Assembly (NCBI GenBank): GCA_964350145.1
Contig: CAYGJL010000009.1
Span: 1-64,000, forward strand
Reading direction: 5' to 3'
DNA: 64,000 nt
Source of the DNA: JACDCY01 sp964350145
GTDB lineage: Bacteria > Gemmatimonadota > Gemmatimonadetes > Gemmatimonadales > Gemmatimonadaceae
A program made the position numbers and the translations under genes. The notes beneath the pieces were generated by a model, which worked only from the letters and a program-made list of their open reading frames with translations, was not told where the DNA came from and did not search any database. This document shows positions 28,256 to 36,074 of this stretch, one piece after another (position 1 is the first letter of the stretch; every line of letters begins with the position of its first letter).

Positions 28256-28981
28256 ATGACAGGATTGCAGGCACACAATCGCCGGGAGTTCGTGGGCCGG
28301 CTCGCGACCACCGCCGTCGCGGTTGGGATCGGCGCAGTCGGGACGCCGGGCGTGCTCGACGCGGAAGAGATCAAGGCGATACGCGCCGCCACCGGGCCCG
28401 GGCCGGAAGTGAAGCCGGACAACAGCTGGCTCCAGGGGATCAAAGGCAACCACGCCCAGATCTTCGACATGCCAACTCCCAACGGCGGATTTCCGCTGCT
28501 GCACGTGCGCAACTACATGCACACGTACCGCACCGCGTTCGAGATGACCTACCCGCACGTGCTCGCGATCGTCGGACTGTACGGCTTCACGACCCCGATG
28601 GCGTTCAACGACGCGATGTGGGCCAAGTACCGTCTGGGCGCGGCATCCGGAGTCAATGACCGCGTCACGAAAACCGCCGCCACGACGAACGTCTTCGCCG
28701 CGGCGCCCGAAGGAGAGTTCCTCGGCGCGGAAGCGCGGATCGACATCCCCGGAGACGCGAGCATGGCGGCGCTGCAAGCGCTCGGCACCAGATTCATCGT
28801 CTGTAACAACGCGATCAACTTCTGGGTTGGCCGGATCGCCGCGGCGGTGAACAAGCCGGCCGCCGAGATCCGCTCCGAGCTCGAGGCGAACATGCTGCCG
28901 CGGATCACGATCGTACCGGCCATGGTCATCGCGATGAATCAGGCCCAGGCGGAAGGCGCGAGCTACATGTACCTGGCTTGA
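28256..28981 (+). CDS. Tat-exported DsrE-like protein
   Basis: A 241-residue protein from an ATG with GGAGG eight bases upstream. The N-terminus NRREFVGRLATTAVAVGIGAV is a twin-arginine signal. The C-terminal part, FIVCNNAINFWVGRIAA then MLPRITIVPAMVIAMNQAQAEGASYMYLA, resembles the cysteine-containing loop and closing helix of DsrE/F-like sulfur-relay proteins. The central HAQIFDMPTPNGGFPLLHVRNYM is not assigned. A periplasmic sulfur-handling role is inference; one conserved-type Cys is in VCNN. The next gene overlaps its stop. Confidence 0.7.
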   Translation: MTGLQAHNRREFVGRLATTAVAVGIGAVGTPGVLDAEEIKAIRAATGPGPEVKPDNSWLQGIKGNHAQIFDMPTPNGGFPLLHVRNYMHTYRTAFEMTYPHVLAIVGLYGFTTPMAFNDAMWAKYRLGAASGVNDRVTKTAATTNVFAAAPEGEFLGAEARIDIPGDASMAALQALGTRFIVCNNAINFWVGRIAAAVNKPAAEIRSELEANMLPRITIVPAMVIAMNQAQAEGASYMYLA

Positions 28982-29799
28982 AGATCCATCGGGTTCGGGA
29001 GCAACGCCTGGCGCGAGGGCTGACGACCCGCTTGTGGGTAGTCCTGCCGGCGCTGCTGCTCGCGTGCGCGTTGTTCCCGGAGCCGGCGGAAGCCCAGGTC
29101 CTCAGGCGCGTCGTGGATTCCCTCCAGCTGTCGGGGCGAGTGGTCTATGAGTTTCGCGCGCGCAGCGACCGCCTGGTCGAGGTGGCGGTGCGCACTTCTG
29201 ACGGATCCTCTGAAATAGTGTCGGCCCCGATCTCGCCGGACAGCGCGGAGGATTGGACGAGCGCGTTATCCGCCGAGGCGGCGGCCGGCGCCCGCCGCGG
29301 CGGATCGGAAACGCTGCTCCTGCAACAGGCGCTGCTCGCCGCGCGATCCGATACCGTGCCCGGCGCGTTCGTCCTGTTCGTCTCGGACACCGCGTTCGCG
29401 CAAATCGGCGTGACCGTCGGGACGGCCGAGCTACGGAGATTCGTCCAGCTCCTGAATTCCGCGGCGAGCGTGGCCAAGCACCTGCCTGCTCGTGAGTTTG
29501 GCGCGCGAGCACCGCTCCGGACCAGCGGAGCAATCCCCATCCCTGAGACTCAACAGGTCCCCTACCCGAAGGCGTTGCGAGAAATGAGAATGACCGGCGA
29601 GGTGCGGGCCCGCTTCATCGTCGACAGCTTGGGTCGCGTCCGGCCGGGGACGTTCAAGGTGCTTTTTTCGAATCATTCGGAATTCAGTGAAGCGGTTCGA
29701 ACACACTCGCGTAGCTTCCGATTCATTCCGGCGATGGTCGACCGCCAACCGGTTAGCCAAATGGTCGCGCAGAGTTTCATCTTCAACGTTCGGTTCTAG
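28978..29799 (+). CDS. periplasmic TonB C-terminal-domain protein
   Basis: A 273-residue protein with a signal or anchor segment (LWVVLPALLLACALFPEPAEAQ) and a C-terminal TonB-like domain: VPYPKALREMRMTGEVRARFIVDSLGRV and SFRFIPAMVDRQPVSQMVAQSFIFNVRF. The middle region is unique. It lacks the proline-rich spacer of true TonB, so it may be a periplasmic protein using the fold. The TTG start overlaps the stop of the DsrE-like gene (TTGA), so the two are probably co-translated. Confidence 0.75.
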   Translation: MKIHRVREQRLARGLTTRLWVVLPALLLACALFPEPAEAQVLRRVVDSLQLSGRVVYEFRARSDRLVEVAVRTSDGSSEIVSAPISPDSAEDWTSALSAEAAAGARRGGSETLLLQQALLAARSDTVPGAFVLFVSDTAFAQIGVTVGTAELRRFVQLLNSAASVAKHLPAREFGARAPLRTSGAIPIPETQQVPYPKALREMRMTGEVRARFIVDSLGRVRPGTFKVLFSNHSEFSEAVRTHSRSFRFIPAMVDRQPVSQMVAQSFIFNVRF

Positions 29800-29862
29800 C
29801 CGGCTTCGGCGGCCGCCCACCGACGCCTAAACGCCTCTTCCGACTCATCACCGAGCGAAAAA

Positions 29863-31311
29863 ATCGACGCCTCGACCAACCCACGCCTCCGCTTCGCCCC
29901 GTCCCCCACTGGCTATCTCCACGTCGGAGGCGCGCGAACCGCGCTATTCAACTGGCTCTGGGCGCGCAAGCACGGCGGCAAGATGCTGCTGCGCATCGAG
30001 GATACCGACAAGGCACGCAGCACCGCGGAAAGCACCCGCGCGATCTTCGAGGGACTCGGCTGGCTCGGGCTCGACTGGGACAGCGAAGTCGTGCACCAGG
30101 GCGCGAACCTCGCGCGGCATCAGGACGACGTGCGCCGCCTGCTCGACAGCGGCACAGCGTACCGCTGCTTTTGCACTCCCGCGGAGCTGGACGCGCGGCG
30201 GAAGGAAGCGGACGCGCGCAAGGAGAGCTTCAAGTACGACCGCCGCTGTGACCGGCTGAGCGCGGACGAAGTGAGCGCGCGCGTAGCCGGCGGCGAGCAG
30301 TTCGTCGTTCGCTTCCGCGTGCCCGACGGAACCACGGAGTGGGACGACCTCGTGCACGGCACGATCGCCTTCCCCAACAAGGACGTGGACGATTTCGTCG
30401 CGCTCCGCTCCGACGAGACGCCGATCTACAATCTCGCGGTCGTCTCCGACGACGTGGCGATGGGCATCACGCTCGTGATGCGCGGCGACGACCACATCTC
30501 CAACACGCCGAAGCAGATCATGCTGTACCGCGCGCTTGGCGAGCCCGTCCCACAGTTCGGGCATCTGCCGATGATTCACGGGATGGACGGCAAGAAGCTG
30601 AGCAAGCGGCATGGCGCGACAGCGGTGGGCGACTACCAGCACCTCGGCATAGTGCCCGAAGCGATGGTGAATTTCCTCGCGCTGCTCGGCTGGTCTCCCG
30701 GCGGCGACCGCGAGATCATGACGCTCGAAGAGATGATCGAGCTGTTCTCGGCGGACGGCCTGCAGAAAAAAGCAGCGGTGTTCGACACGCAGAAGCTGGA
30801 ATGGATGAACGGCCAGTATCTGTCGTCCTTGCCGCTGGAAAAGCTCGAGCCGCGCGTGACTCCCGCACTGGTCGCCGCCGGGCTTGGTACCGCGGACCAG
30901 CTCCGCGGTGATCGATACATGGCGCTGCTGGAGCTGCTGCGCGTTCGCGCGCGAACGATCCACGACGTCGTGCGGCAGGCCACGCCTTACCTCTCGGACG
31001 CAATTACGTACGACCCTGACGCGGTGGCGAAATCATGGAAGGATCCCGCCGAAGCCGCCGCGCTGCTGCAAGCCGCACGCGACAAGCTGGACGCGACGGC
31101 GGAATGGACGGCCGAGGCTCTCGAAGCCGCGCTGCGCATGCTCGCGGACGAGCGCGGCACGACGGCCGGCAAGATCTTCCAGCCCATGCGCGTAGCCCTG
31201 ACCGGAATGAGCGTGAGCCCCGGCATTTTTGACGTGTTGCTCGCCCTCGGCCGGGAAAAATCCCTGAGCCGAATGCAATCCGCGATTGCGCGACTTGCGC
31301 CCGATAGTTGA
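29863..31311 (+). CDS. gltX: glutamyl-tRNA synthetase, apparent AUC start
   Basis: Class I synthetase charging tRNA-Glu, 482 residues if begun at ATC 29863. The essential N-terminus LRFAPSPTGYLHVGGARTAL (HIGH motif as HVGG) is encoded upstream of the first ATG (29983). Between the in-frame TAG at 29797 and that ATG there is no ATG, GTG, TTG or CTG codon. ATC at 29863 is the only AUN-type codon and gives the normal family N-terminus, with only a weak GAG upstream. KKLSKRHGA is the KMSKS motif. The rest is intact. A base error at the start codon is the main alternative. Confidence 0.9.
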   Translation: MDASTNPRLRFAPSPTGYLHVGGARTALFNWLWARKHGGKMLLRIEDTDKARSTAESTRAIFEGLGWLGLDWDSEVVHQGANLARHQDDVRRLLDSGTAYRCFCTPAELDARRKEADARKESFKYDRRCDRLSADEVSARVAGGEQFVVRFRVPDGTTEWDDLVHGTIAFPNKDVDDFVALRSDETPIYNLAVVSDDVAMGITLVMRGDDHISNTPKQIMLYRALGEPVPQFGHLPMIHGMDGKKLSKRHGATAVGDYQHLGIVPEAMVNFLALLGWSPGGDREIMTLEEMIELFSADGLQKKAAVFDTQKLEWMNGQYLSSLPLEKLEPRVTPALVAAGLGTADQLRGDRYMALLELLRVRARTIHDVVRQATPYLSDAITYDPDAVAKSWKDPAEAAALLQAARDKLDATAEWTAEALEAALRMLADERGTTAGKIFQPMRVALTGMSVSPGIFDVLLALGREKSLSRMQSAIARLAPDS

Positions 31312-31343
31312 CCCGCGCCACAGTGATGCGCAGATTATCCGCA
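31308..31343 (+). promoter_or_regulatory. possible lexA promoter and operator
   Basis: An imperfect 17 bp palindrome, TGCGCAGATTATCCGCA (31327-31343, 12 of 17 positions symmetric), lies 58 bp before lexA. It overlaps a possible -10 (GATTAT, 31333-31338) paired with TTGACC at 31308-31313 (19 bp spacer). Autoregulation is typical of LexA, but only this one site is visible, so the call is tentative. Confidence 0.35.
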
Positions 31344-31401
31344 GTTTGCCGGCTCCGATGAGGCACGCTCGTCGCTGACGCCGCCCCCGCAGGGAGACTA
31401 C

Positions 31402-32052
31402 ATGTCCGAACCGTTGACAAGCCTCGAGAACTCCGTCTACCAGTATCTCCTGGACTTCACGGCAGAAAACACGTACCAGCCGAGCATCCGTGACATCGGA
31501 GCACGGTTCAAGATCAAGTCCACCAAAACCGTTTCCGACCTGCTGCAGTCGCTGACGCGAAAGGGGTACATCGAGCGGGATCCCGCGCGATCGAGGGGCG
31601 TGCGGCTGCTCGGCTTCGCCGGCGCGATCAACACCCAGCCAGTGCCGTACTACGGCAGGATCAATGCGACCGAACCGGCGCTCACACCCGACAACCGTGA
31701 AGGATTCATCACGGTGGATCGCCGCTTCCTTCCGAGTAACGACACCTTCATGCTTCGAGCGAAGGGCGAGGCGATGGTCGGCCGCGGGATCAACGACGGC
31801 GATTATCTGCTGATCAATCCGTCCGGGAACCCCGCGGAGCGCGACATGGTCGCGGTGCGCATGGGCGCCGACGCGACGATCCGCACGTACACGCGGAAGA
31901 ACGGGTCAGTGGTGCTGCAGCCCGCGAACATCTCGGAAAAGGACATCGTGTTGGAGCCGGGCGCGGATTCTCACGTGATCGGGATCGTGTGCGGCGTCTT
32001 CCGGCCGTTCTGCGACAACCCGCCGATGCCGAGGGCGACACTCACCTCGTAA
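31402..32052 (+). CDS. lexA: LexA-family repressor lacking autocleavage residues
   Basis: A 216-residue protein colinear with LexA. The winged-helix domain spans about 5-70 (PSIRDIGARFKIKSTKTVSDLLQSLTRKGYIERDP), and the S24 domain spans about 80-205. Aligned on GRxxAGEP, the scissile Ala-Gly is Ala89-Thr90 (GRINATEP). The nucleophile position in the G-S-M motif is Ala124 (GEAM followed by VGRGINDGDYLL), and the general-base lysine is Arg161 (DATIRTY). All three changes predict no self-cleavage. GGGAGA precedes the ATG. It likely binds DNA as a dimer but cannot be induced in the classical SOS manner. Confidence 0.88.
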   Translation: MSEPLTSLENSVYQYLLDFTAENTYQPSIRDIGARFKIKSTKTVSDLLQSLTRKGYIERDPARSRGVRLLGFAGAINTQPVPYYGRINATEPALTPDNREGFITVDRRFLPSNDTFMLRAKGEAMVGRGINDGDYLLINPSGNPAERDMVAVRMGADATIRTYTRKNGSVVLQPANISEKDIVLEPGADSHVIGIVCGVFRPFCDNPPMPRATLTS

Positions 32053-32055
32053 CGG

Positions 32056-32898
32056 TCAGTTCGTTCCGGACCCGTCTCGAGCGGGGGCCTCTGGCTCCCG
32101 CTCTTTTTGTTGCTGCCGTTGCTCCGCGCGCTCGCGCTCCTTCCGCAACCGCAGATTGCGCACTGCGGTCTTGAACTCGTTCTCGTTGATCGAGCGTTGC
32201 GCATGGAAGGCAATGTCGCGCTGCATGTAATTGATCTGCCGCTCACGCTGAGACGTGATCGGATTGGCCTGCACGTTGATCGGCAGCAACGCGAGCAGCG
32301 CCGTGGGGATGGACACCGGCCCCAGGCGAATTGCGCGCTGATCAATTCCCCACTTCTGACCGTTGCGCTCGACGGTCCAGTCGGTCGGATCGCGGCGCGG
32401 TCCGAGCGCCAGCACCGAATCGGTGATGCGCCCAACGTCGGCGCGGATCGCGTCGTCGATGACCTGGGCCGTTGTGCGCGGAGCGACGAGTATCCTCCCG
32501 GGCCGAGCCCACACCTCGGGCCCGGTGTACGACGGCCGCACGCCGCGTGTCGGCCCGCCGCCGCCGACTAGCGGTCCTGTTCCGGTAACGGGCGCGGCCG
32601 CGGCCGCCGCGGGAGCAGACGGAATACGGTCCAGGGTCACGGTCGGCGCGACCAGCGCTGGAGCCGGCACCGCCGTGACCGGGCTGCCGTCGCCGCCTCT
32701 GCGGCCGGCCACGGCGGGACCCGTGCCGCGCGGAATCGACAGGAAGCCGATCCGCTCGACGGGAACTGCCGCTGCCTTTTCCCGGGGGTACAGCCAACTG
32801 AACCGCGAGGGCACGTGCAGCGACTGCACAATCACGACACCCACCACCACGTGCGCGGCGAGGGAGACGAGAACGGCAGGCGAGAACCGGCGCTTCAC
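32056..32898 (-). CDS. TonB-N-like anchored protein of unknown function
   Basis: A 280-residue protein with a single N-terminal anchor (SPAVLVSLAAHVVVGVVIVQSL) of the type seen at TonB N-termini, an Ala/Pro/Gly-rich middle, and a basic, Arg/Glu/Gln-rich helical tail. No TonB C-terminal domain is present. The GTG start overlaps the stop of the aminotransferase gene (GTGA). I do not recognise a family for the soluble part. It may span the periplasm from the inner membrane. Confidence 0.65.
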   Translation of the reverse strand: MKRRFSPAVLVSLAAHVVVGVVIVQSLHVPSRFSWLYPREKAAAVPVERIGFLSIPRGTGPAVAGRRGGDGSPVTAVPAPALVAPTVTLDRIPSAPAAAAAAPVTGTGPLVGGGGPTRGVRPSYTGPEVWARPGRILVAPRTTAQVIDDAIRADVGRITDSVLALGPRRDPTDWTVERNGQKWGIDQRAIRLGPVSIPTALLALLPINVQANPITSQRERQINYMQRDIAFHAQRSINENEFKTAVRNLRLRKERERAEQRQQQKEREPEAPARDGSGTN

Positions 32899-34079
32899 GC
32901 CGCTGCCGCTCCGAAACTCGCCAGCACGCGGCCGGCACGCGCCGCGGCTTCGCGAATTCTGTCAGGAGAAGTAATGAACGAAACCCGGAAAAATCCTTCT
33001 CCTCCCGGGCCGAACGCCGAGCCGGGAAGCACGACGACGCCTTCTTCCTCCATCAACTTCGTCGCGAACTCAGCGCTGGGAATGCTCGACGGCAGCGGCA
33101 GCCAGAGATACATAGACGCCTTGGGGCTGACGCACGGAAAGCCGGCCTCGGCGAAGCTCTCGACGGCCGCGTCGCGCCGCTCCTGGAACACCGCCGCGTT
33201 ACGCGGTGCCCAATCCTCCCAGTTATCGAGCGCCGATGCCGCCGCAGCCTGAATGCCCAGAAATACCCCTGTGTCTATGAACGACTTCACTTTCGCGAGC
33301 GGCCACACAATCTCCGGATTGCCGCACGCCCAACCGCAGCGCCATCCGGTCATGTTGTAAGTCTTGGACATCGAGTGGAACTCGATCGCCACATCCCGCG
33401 CGCCCTCAATCTCGAAAATGCTCGGCGGCACGTAGCCGTCGAACGCAAGCTCGGAGTAGGCGTTGTCATACACCAGCAGGATGTCGAGTTCCTTGCAGCG
33501 GTCGACGATCCCCTTCAAATAGGTTGGTGGCGCGATGGCGCCCGTAGGGTTGCCTGGATAATTGAGATACAGGATCTTCGCCCGCTCCAGCACGTCCGCG
33601 GGCACCTCGTCGAGATCAACCAGAAAATCGTTGTCCGGGCGGAGCGCGTACCTGTAGGCCTCACCCTCAGCGAGGACAGTGCCGCCGAGGTACGCGAGAT
33701 AGCCAGGCTCGGGCATGATGGAGACGTCGCCGCGCTCGAGATACGCGAGCGCGAGGTGCGCGATCCCTTCCTTCGAGCCGATCAGCGGGACGACCTCCGT
33801 CATCGGATCGAACTTCTGCGCGAACCGCCGCTGCATGAACCGCGCGATCGCTTCGCGGTACTCCATCAAGCCGAGCGCGAATCCGTACCGGCTGATCTCA
33901 GGTCGCTCGACTTCGCGCCGCATGCGCTGGATGGCCACGGCGGGCGCAGCGAGGTCGGCGTCCCCCGCCCCGAGGTCGATCACGTCCACGCCCTGCGCGA
34001 TAAGCTCGCGCTTGCGCGCGGGAATCTTGCCGAGCGGGTACTCCGGCAGAGCGAGCACGCGCTTTGTGTACGGCGGCAT
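32895..34079 (-). CDS. class I/II PLP aminotransferase (LL-diaminopimelate aminotransferase-like)
   Basis: A 394-residue fold-type I aminotransferase. PLP-site motifs are LYLNYPGNPTGAIAPP, VYDNAYSELAFDGY and HSMSKTYNMTGWRCGWACG, where the lysine of SMSK forms the Schiff base. The overall pattern IDLGAGDADLAAP and RYGFALGLMEYREAIARF resembles the DapL/AspC-like group. It could make LL-DAP or act as an alanine/aspartate aminotransferase; sequence alone does not settle it. The frame extends upstream into the FAH gene, but homology begins at ATG 34079, which overlaps that gene's stop. Confidence 0.88.
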   Translation of the reverse strand: MPPYTKRVLALPEYPLGKIPARKRELIAQGVDVIDLGAGDADLAAPAVAIQRMRREVERPEISRYGFALGLMEYREAIARFMQRRFAQKFDPMTEVVPLIGSKEGIAHLALAYLERGDVSIMPEPGYLAYLGGTVLAEGEAYRYALRPDNDFLVDLDEVPADVLERAKILYLNYPGNPTGAIAPPTYLKGIVDRCKELDILLVYDNAYSELAFDGYVPPSIFEIEGARDVAIEFHSMSKTYNMTGWRCGWACGNPEIVWPLAKVKSFIDTGVFLGIQAAAASALDNWEDWAPRNAAVFQERRDAAVESFAEAGFPCVSPKASMYLWLPLPSSIPSAEFATKLMEEEGVVVLPGSAFGPGGEGFFRVSFITSPDRIREAAARAGRVLASFGAAAA

Positions 34080-34702
34080 CAGCGGCTCTCCGCGACCGGG
34101 TTGCTCACGCGGCTCACTCCCTCGATCTCGACTTCCACGACGTCGCCCGGCGCGAGCCGCCCGACTCCCGACGGCGTACCGGTGGAAATCAGGTCGCCCG
34201 GCTCCAGCGTCATGATGTTGGAGATGTACGACAGCAGCATCGGGATGGAAAACACCATCTGCGCGCTGGAGCCGCGCTGGCGCTCCTCGCCGTTGACGCG
34301 GGTGACCACGGTGAGCTTGGTCAGATCCGGAATGCCGTGGGACTCCGTGCCGATCGGGCAGAATGAATCGAAGCCCTTCGCGCGCGTCCACTGTCCGTCC
34401 GTCTTCTGCAGGTCTCGCGCGGTAACGTCGTTCACGGCGACGATCCCGCGAATCGCGCCGAGGGCATCGGCTTCACTCGCGCGGGTCAGCCGCTGGCCGA
34501 CGACGACTCCAATCTCACCCTCGAACTCGACCTGCTGCGACGCCGATGGAAGCCGGATCGGCTCGCCGTCGGAGATGACGGCAGAGGGCGGCTTGAGGAA
34601 AATCAGCGGGCTCTTGGGAACCTCGTTGCCGAGCTCCTTGGCGTGCTCGACATAATTGCGACCGACGCAGACGATTTTGCCGGGAAGAACAGTTTTCGAC
34701 AT
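34079..34702 (-). CDS. fumarylacetoacetate hydrolase-family protein
   Basis: A 207-residue FAH-fold enzyme. The signature lies in KIVCVGRNYVEHAKELGNEVP, QQVEFEGEIGVVVGQRL (the metal-binding Glu pair EFEGE) and LEPGDLISTGTPSGVG. Short single-domain members act as acylpyruvate hydrolases, oxaloacetate decarboxylases or hydratases in aromatic breakdown. It is coupled to the aminotransferase downstream (one-base overlap). The specific substrate is unknown. Confidence 0.9.
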   Translation of the reverse strand: MSKTVLPGKIVCVGRNYVEHAKELGNEVPKSPLIFLKPPSAVISDGEPIRLPSASQQVEFEGEIGVVVGQRLTRASEADALGAIRGIVAVNDVTARDLQKTDGQWTRAKGFDSFCPIGTESHGIPDLTKLTVVTRVNGEERQRGSSAQMVFSIPMLLSYISNIMTLEPGDLISTGTPSGVGRLAPGDVVEVEIEGVSRVSNPVAESR

Positions 34703-34747
34703 GGGGGCTAATTTAGCTCGGGGCGGACGCTCCAGGTCGAAGACAGG

Positions 34748-34840
34748 CGGGATGCAAGCTATGAGTACGAGTTCCGAGCTCGAGCGGTGAGTTACTCAAA
34801 ACTCCAGCTCACAAACTCCCACTCACAGCTTGCATCCCGG
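34748..34840. repeat. inverted repeat with degenerate 7-bp periodic interior
   Basis: CGGGATGCAAGCT at 34748-34760 is exactly inverted at 34827-34839. The interior drifts through GAGTT/GTGAG-type words at roughly 7 bp spacing (CGAGTTC CGAGCTC on one side, AACTCCC ACTCACA on the other). It lies between the FAH gene start and the rsmI end. Confidence 0.8.
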
Positions 34841-34849
34841 CTGGAATAT

Positions 34850-35674
34850 TCATGGAGCCCGTTCGTGGCCCAATCTGTACGCCACGTTCCTCGACGCCCC
34901 CATCGCAGTCAACCCCGCGACAATCTCCCGAGCAGTCTTCCCTTCGGACCGCAGCGCTTCCGCATGCTTTCGGAGCTCGCCTTCATCAACCTGCCCCTCC
35001 GCCCGCGGACCGAGCACGATGACTACTTCCCCCCGCGGTCCTTCTTCTCCGTAGTGCTCCGCCAACCCGGCGACAGTACCCCGCTTGATCTCCTCGAATT
35101 TCTTCGTCAGCTCCCGCGCCACCGCGCACTCCCGCTCGCCCGCGCCCGCGTCAGCCAGCTCCCGCAGCGTCGCCCCGACCCGACCCGGCGCTTCGTACAG
35201 CACGCAGGTATGGGGAGTCGCGACGATCTCGGCGATCGCCTCGCCGCGCGCGCGGCCGCGCCGCTCCAGAAATCCGAAGAAAGTGAAGCGCTCGGCGCTA
35301 AGACCGGCGGCGGCCAATGCGGCTAGCAGCGCTGACGCACCCGGGACAGGCACGACTTCGATTCCCGCTTCGATTGCGCCGGCCACGAGGCGCGCGCCGG
35401 GATCCGAGAGCAAAGGCGTACCCGCGTCCGAGATGAGCGCTACGTCCTGGCCCGCGGCTAGCCGCTCGAGGATCTTCGGCGTGGCTCGCGCTTCATTGTG
35501 CTCGTGGTACGCGCTCGTGGGGGTCCCGACTTCGTAGTGGTCGAGCAAGCGGCGGGAATGGCGCGTGTCCTCCGCCAGGATCACGTCCACGGACTTCAAA
35601 ACCTCGACCGCGCGGAACGATATGTCGCCGAGGTTTCCGATCGGGGTACTGACGAGAAAAAGACGCCCCGTTAT
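34850..35674 (-). CDS. rsmI: 16S rRNA (cytidine1402-2'-O)-methyltransferase, apparent AUA start
   Basis: A tetrapyrrole-methylase-fold enzyme that, with RsmH, makes m4Cm1402 in the ribosomal P site. Conserved blocks are LFLVSTPIGNLGDISFRAVE, AEDTRHSRRLLDHY, LISDAGTPLLSDPG and VPVPGASALLAAL. The first block, universal in RsmI, precedes the first usable TTG (35599), and no ATG, GTG or TTG lies upstream of it in frame. ATA at 35674-35672 gives a normal 274-residue protein, has AAGGAG exactly eight bases upstream, and overlaps the trxA TAA (ATAA). Starting at TTG would lose the first 25 residues. Confidence 0.9.
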   Translation of the reverse strand: MTGRLFLVSTPIGNLGDISFRAVEVLKSVDVILAEDTRHSRRLLDHYEVGTPTSAYHEHNEARATPKILERLAAGQDVALISDAGTPLLSDPGARLVAGAIEAGIEVVPVPGASALLAALAAAGLSAERFTFFGFLERRGRARGEAIAEIVATPHTCVLYEAPGRVGATLRELADAGAGERECAVARELTKKFEEIKRGTVAGLAEHYGEEGPRGEVVIVLGPRAEGQVDEGELRKHAEALRSEGKTAREIVAGLTAMGASRNVAYRLGHERAP

Positions 35675-35997
35675 GCGACGTGCTCCTTGATCTTCGCCTC
35701 GAAAGTCGCCTTCGGCACGGCGCCGATGACCTGATCCACGACCTTGCCGTCCTTGAAGAACAGAACCGTGGGGATGGACCTAACTTGAAACCGGCTCGCG
35801 GTCCGGACGTTGATGTCCACGTCGAGCTTGGCGACCTTGACTGTGTCCGCATACTGCCCCGCCAGCTCCTCCAGCGAAGGCGCGATCATCCGGCAGGGCC
35901 CGCACCAAATCGCCCAGAAATCCACCACGGTGAGGCCCGCGTTCTGCTCCACTGCACTCTCGAAATCGGCGTCCGTGACGGTTACCACGTTCGACAT
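35671..35997 (-). CDS. trxA: thioredoxin
   Basis: A 108-residue thioredoxin with active site WCGPC in VVDFWAIWCGPCRMIAP and the cis-Pro loop RSIPTVLFFKDG. It reduces cytosolic disulfides. The ATG at 35997 has GGAGG eight bases upstream; the longer open frame upstream lacks homology. rsmI follows with a two-base overlap. Confidence 0.96.
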   Translation of the reverse strand: MSNVVTVTDADFESAVEQNAGLTVVDFWAIWCGPCRMIAPSLEELAGQYADTVKVAKLDVDINVRTASRFQVRSIPTVLFFKDGKVVDQVIGAVPKATFEAKIKEHVA

Positions 35998-36074
35998 TAT
36001 GTATTCCTCCGTGGCGCGGGACTGCGCCTGTTGTGCACAATTAGCGAAGACCATGCCTCCAGCGCGGTAATCTA

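Noticed and set aside
29803..29985. Frameshift or truncation at the gltX 5' end
   Set aside because: The frame is open and matches the family N-terminus without any shift; only the start codon class is abnormal.
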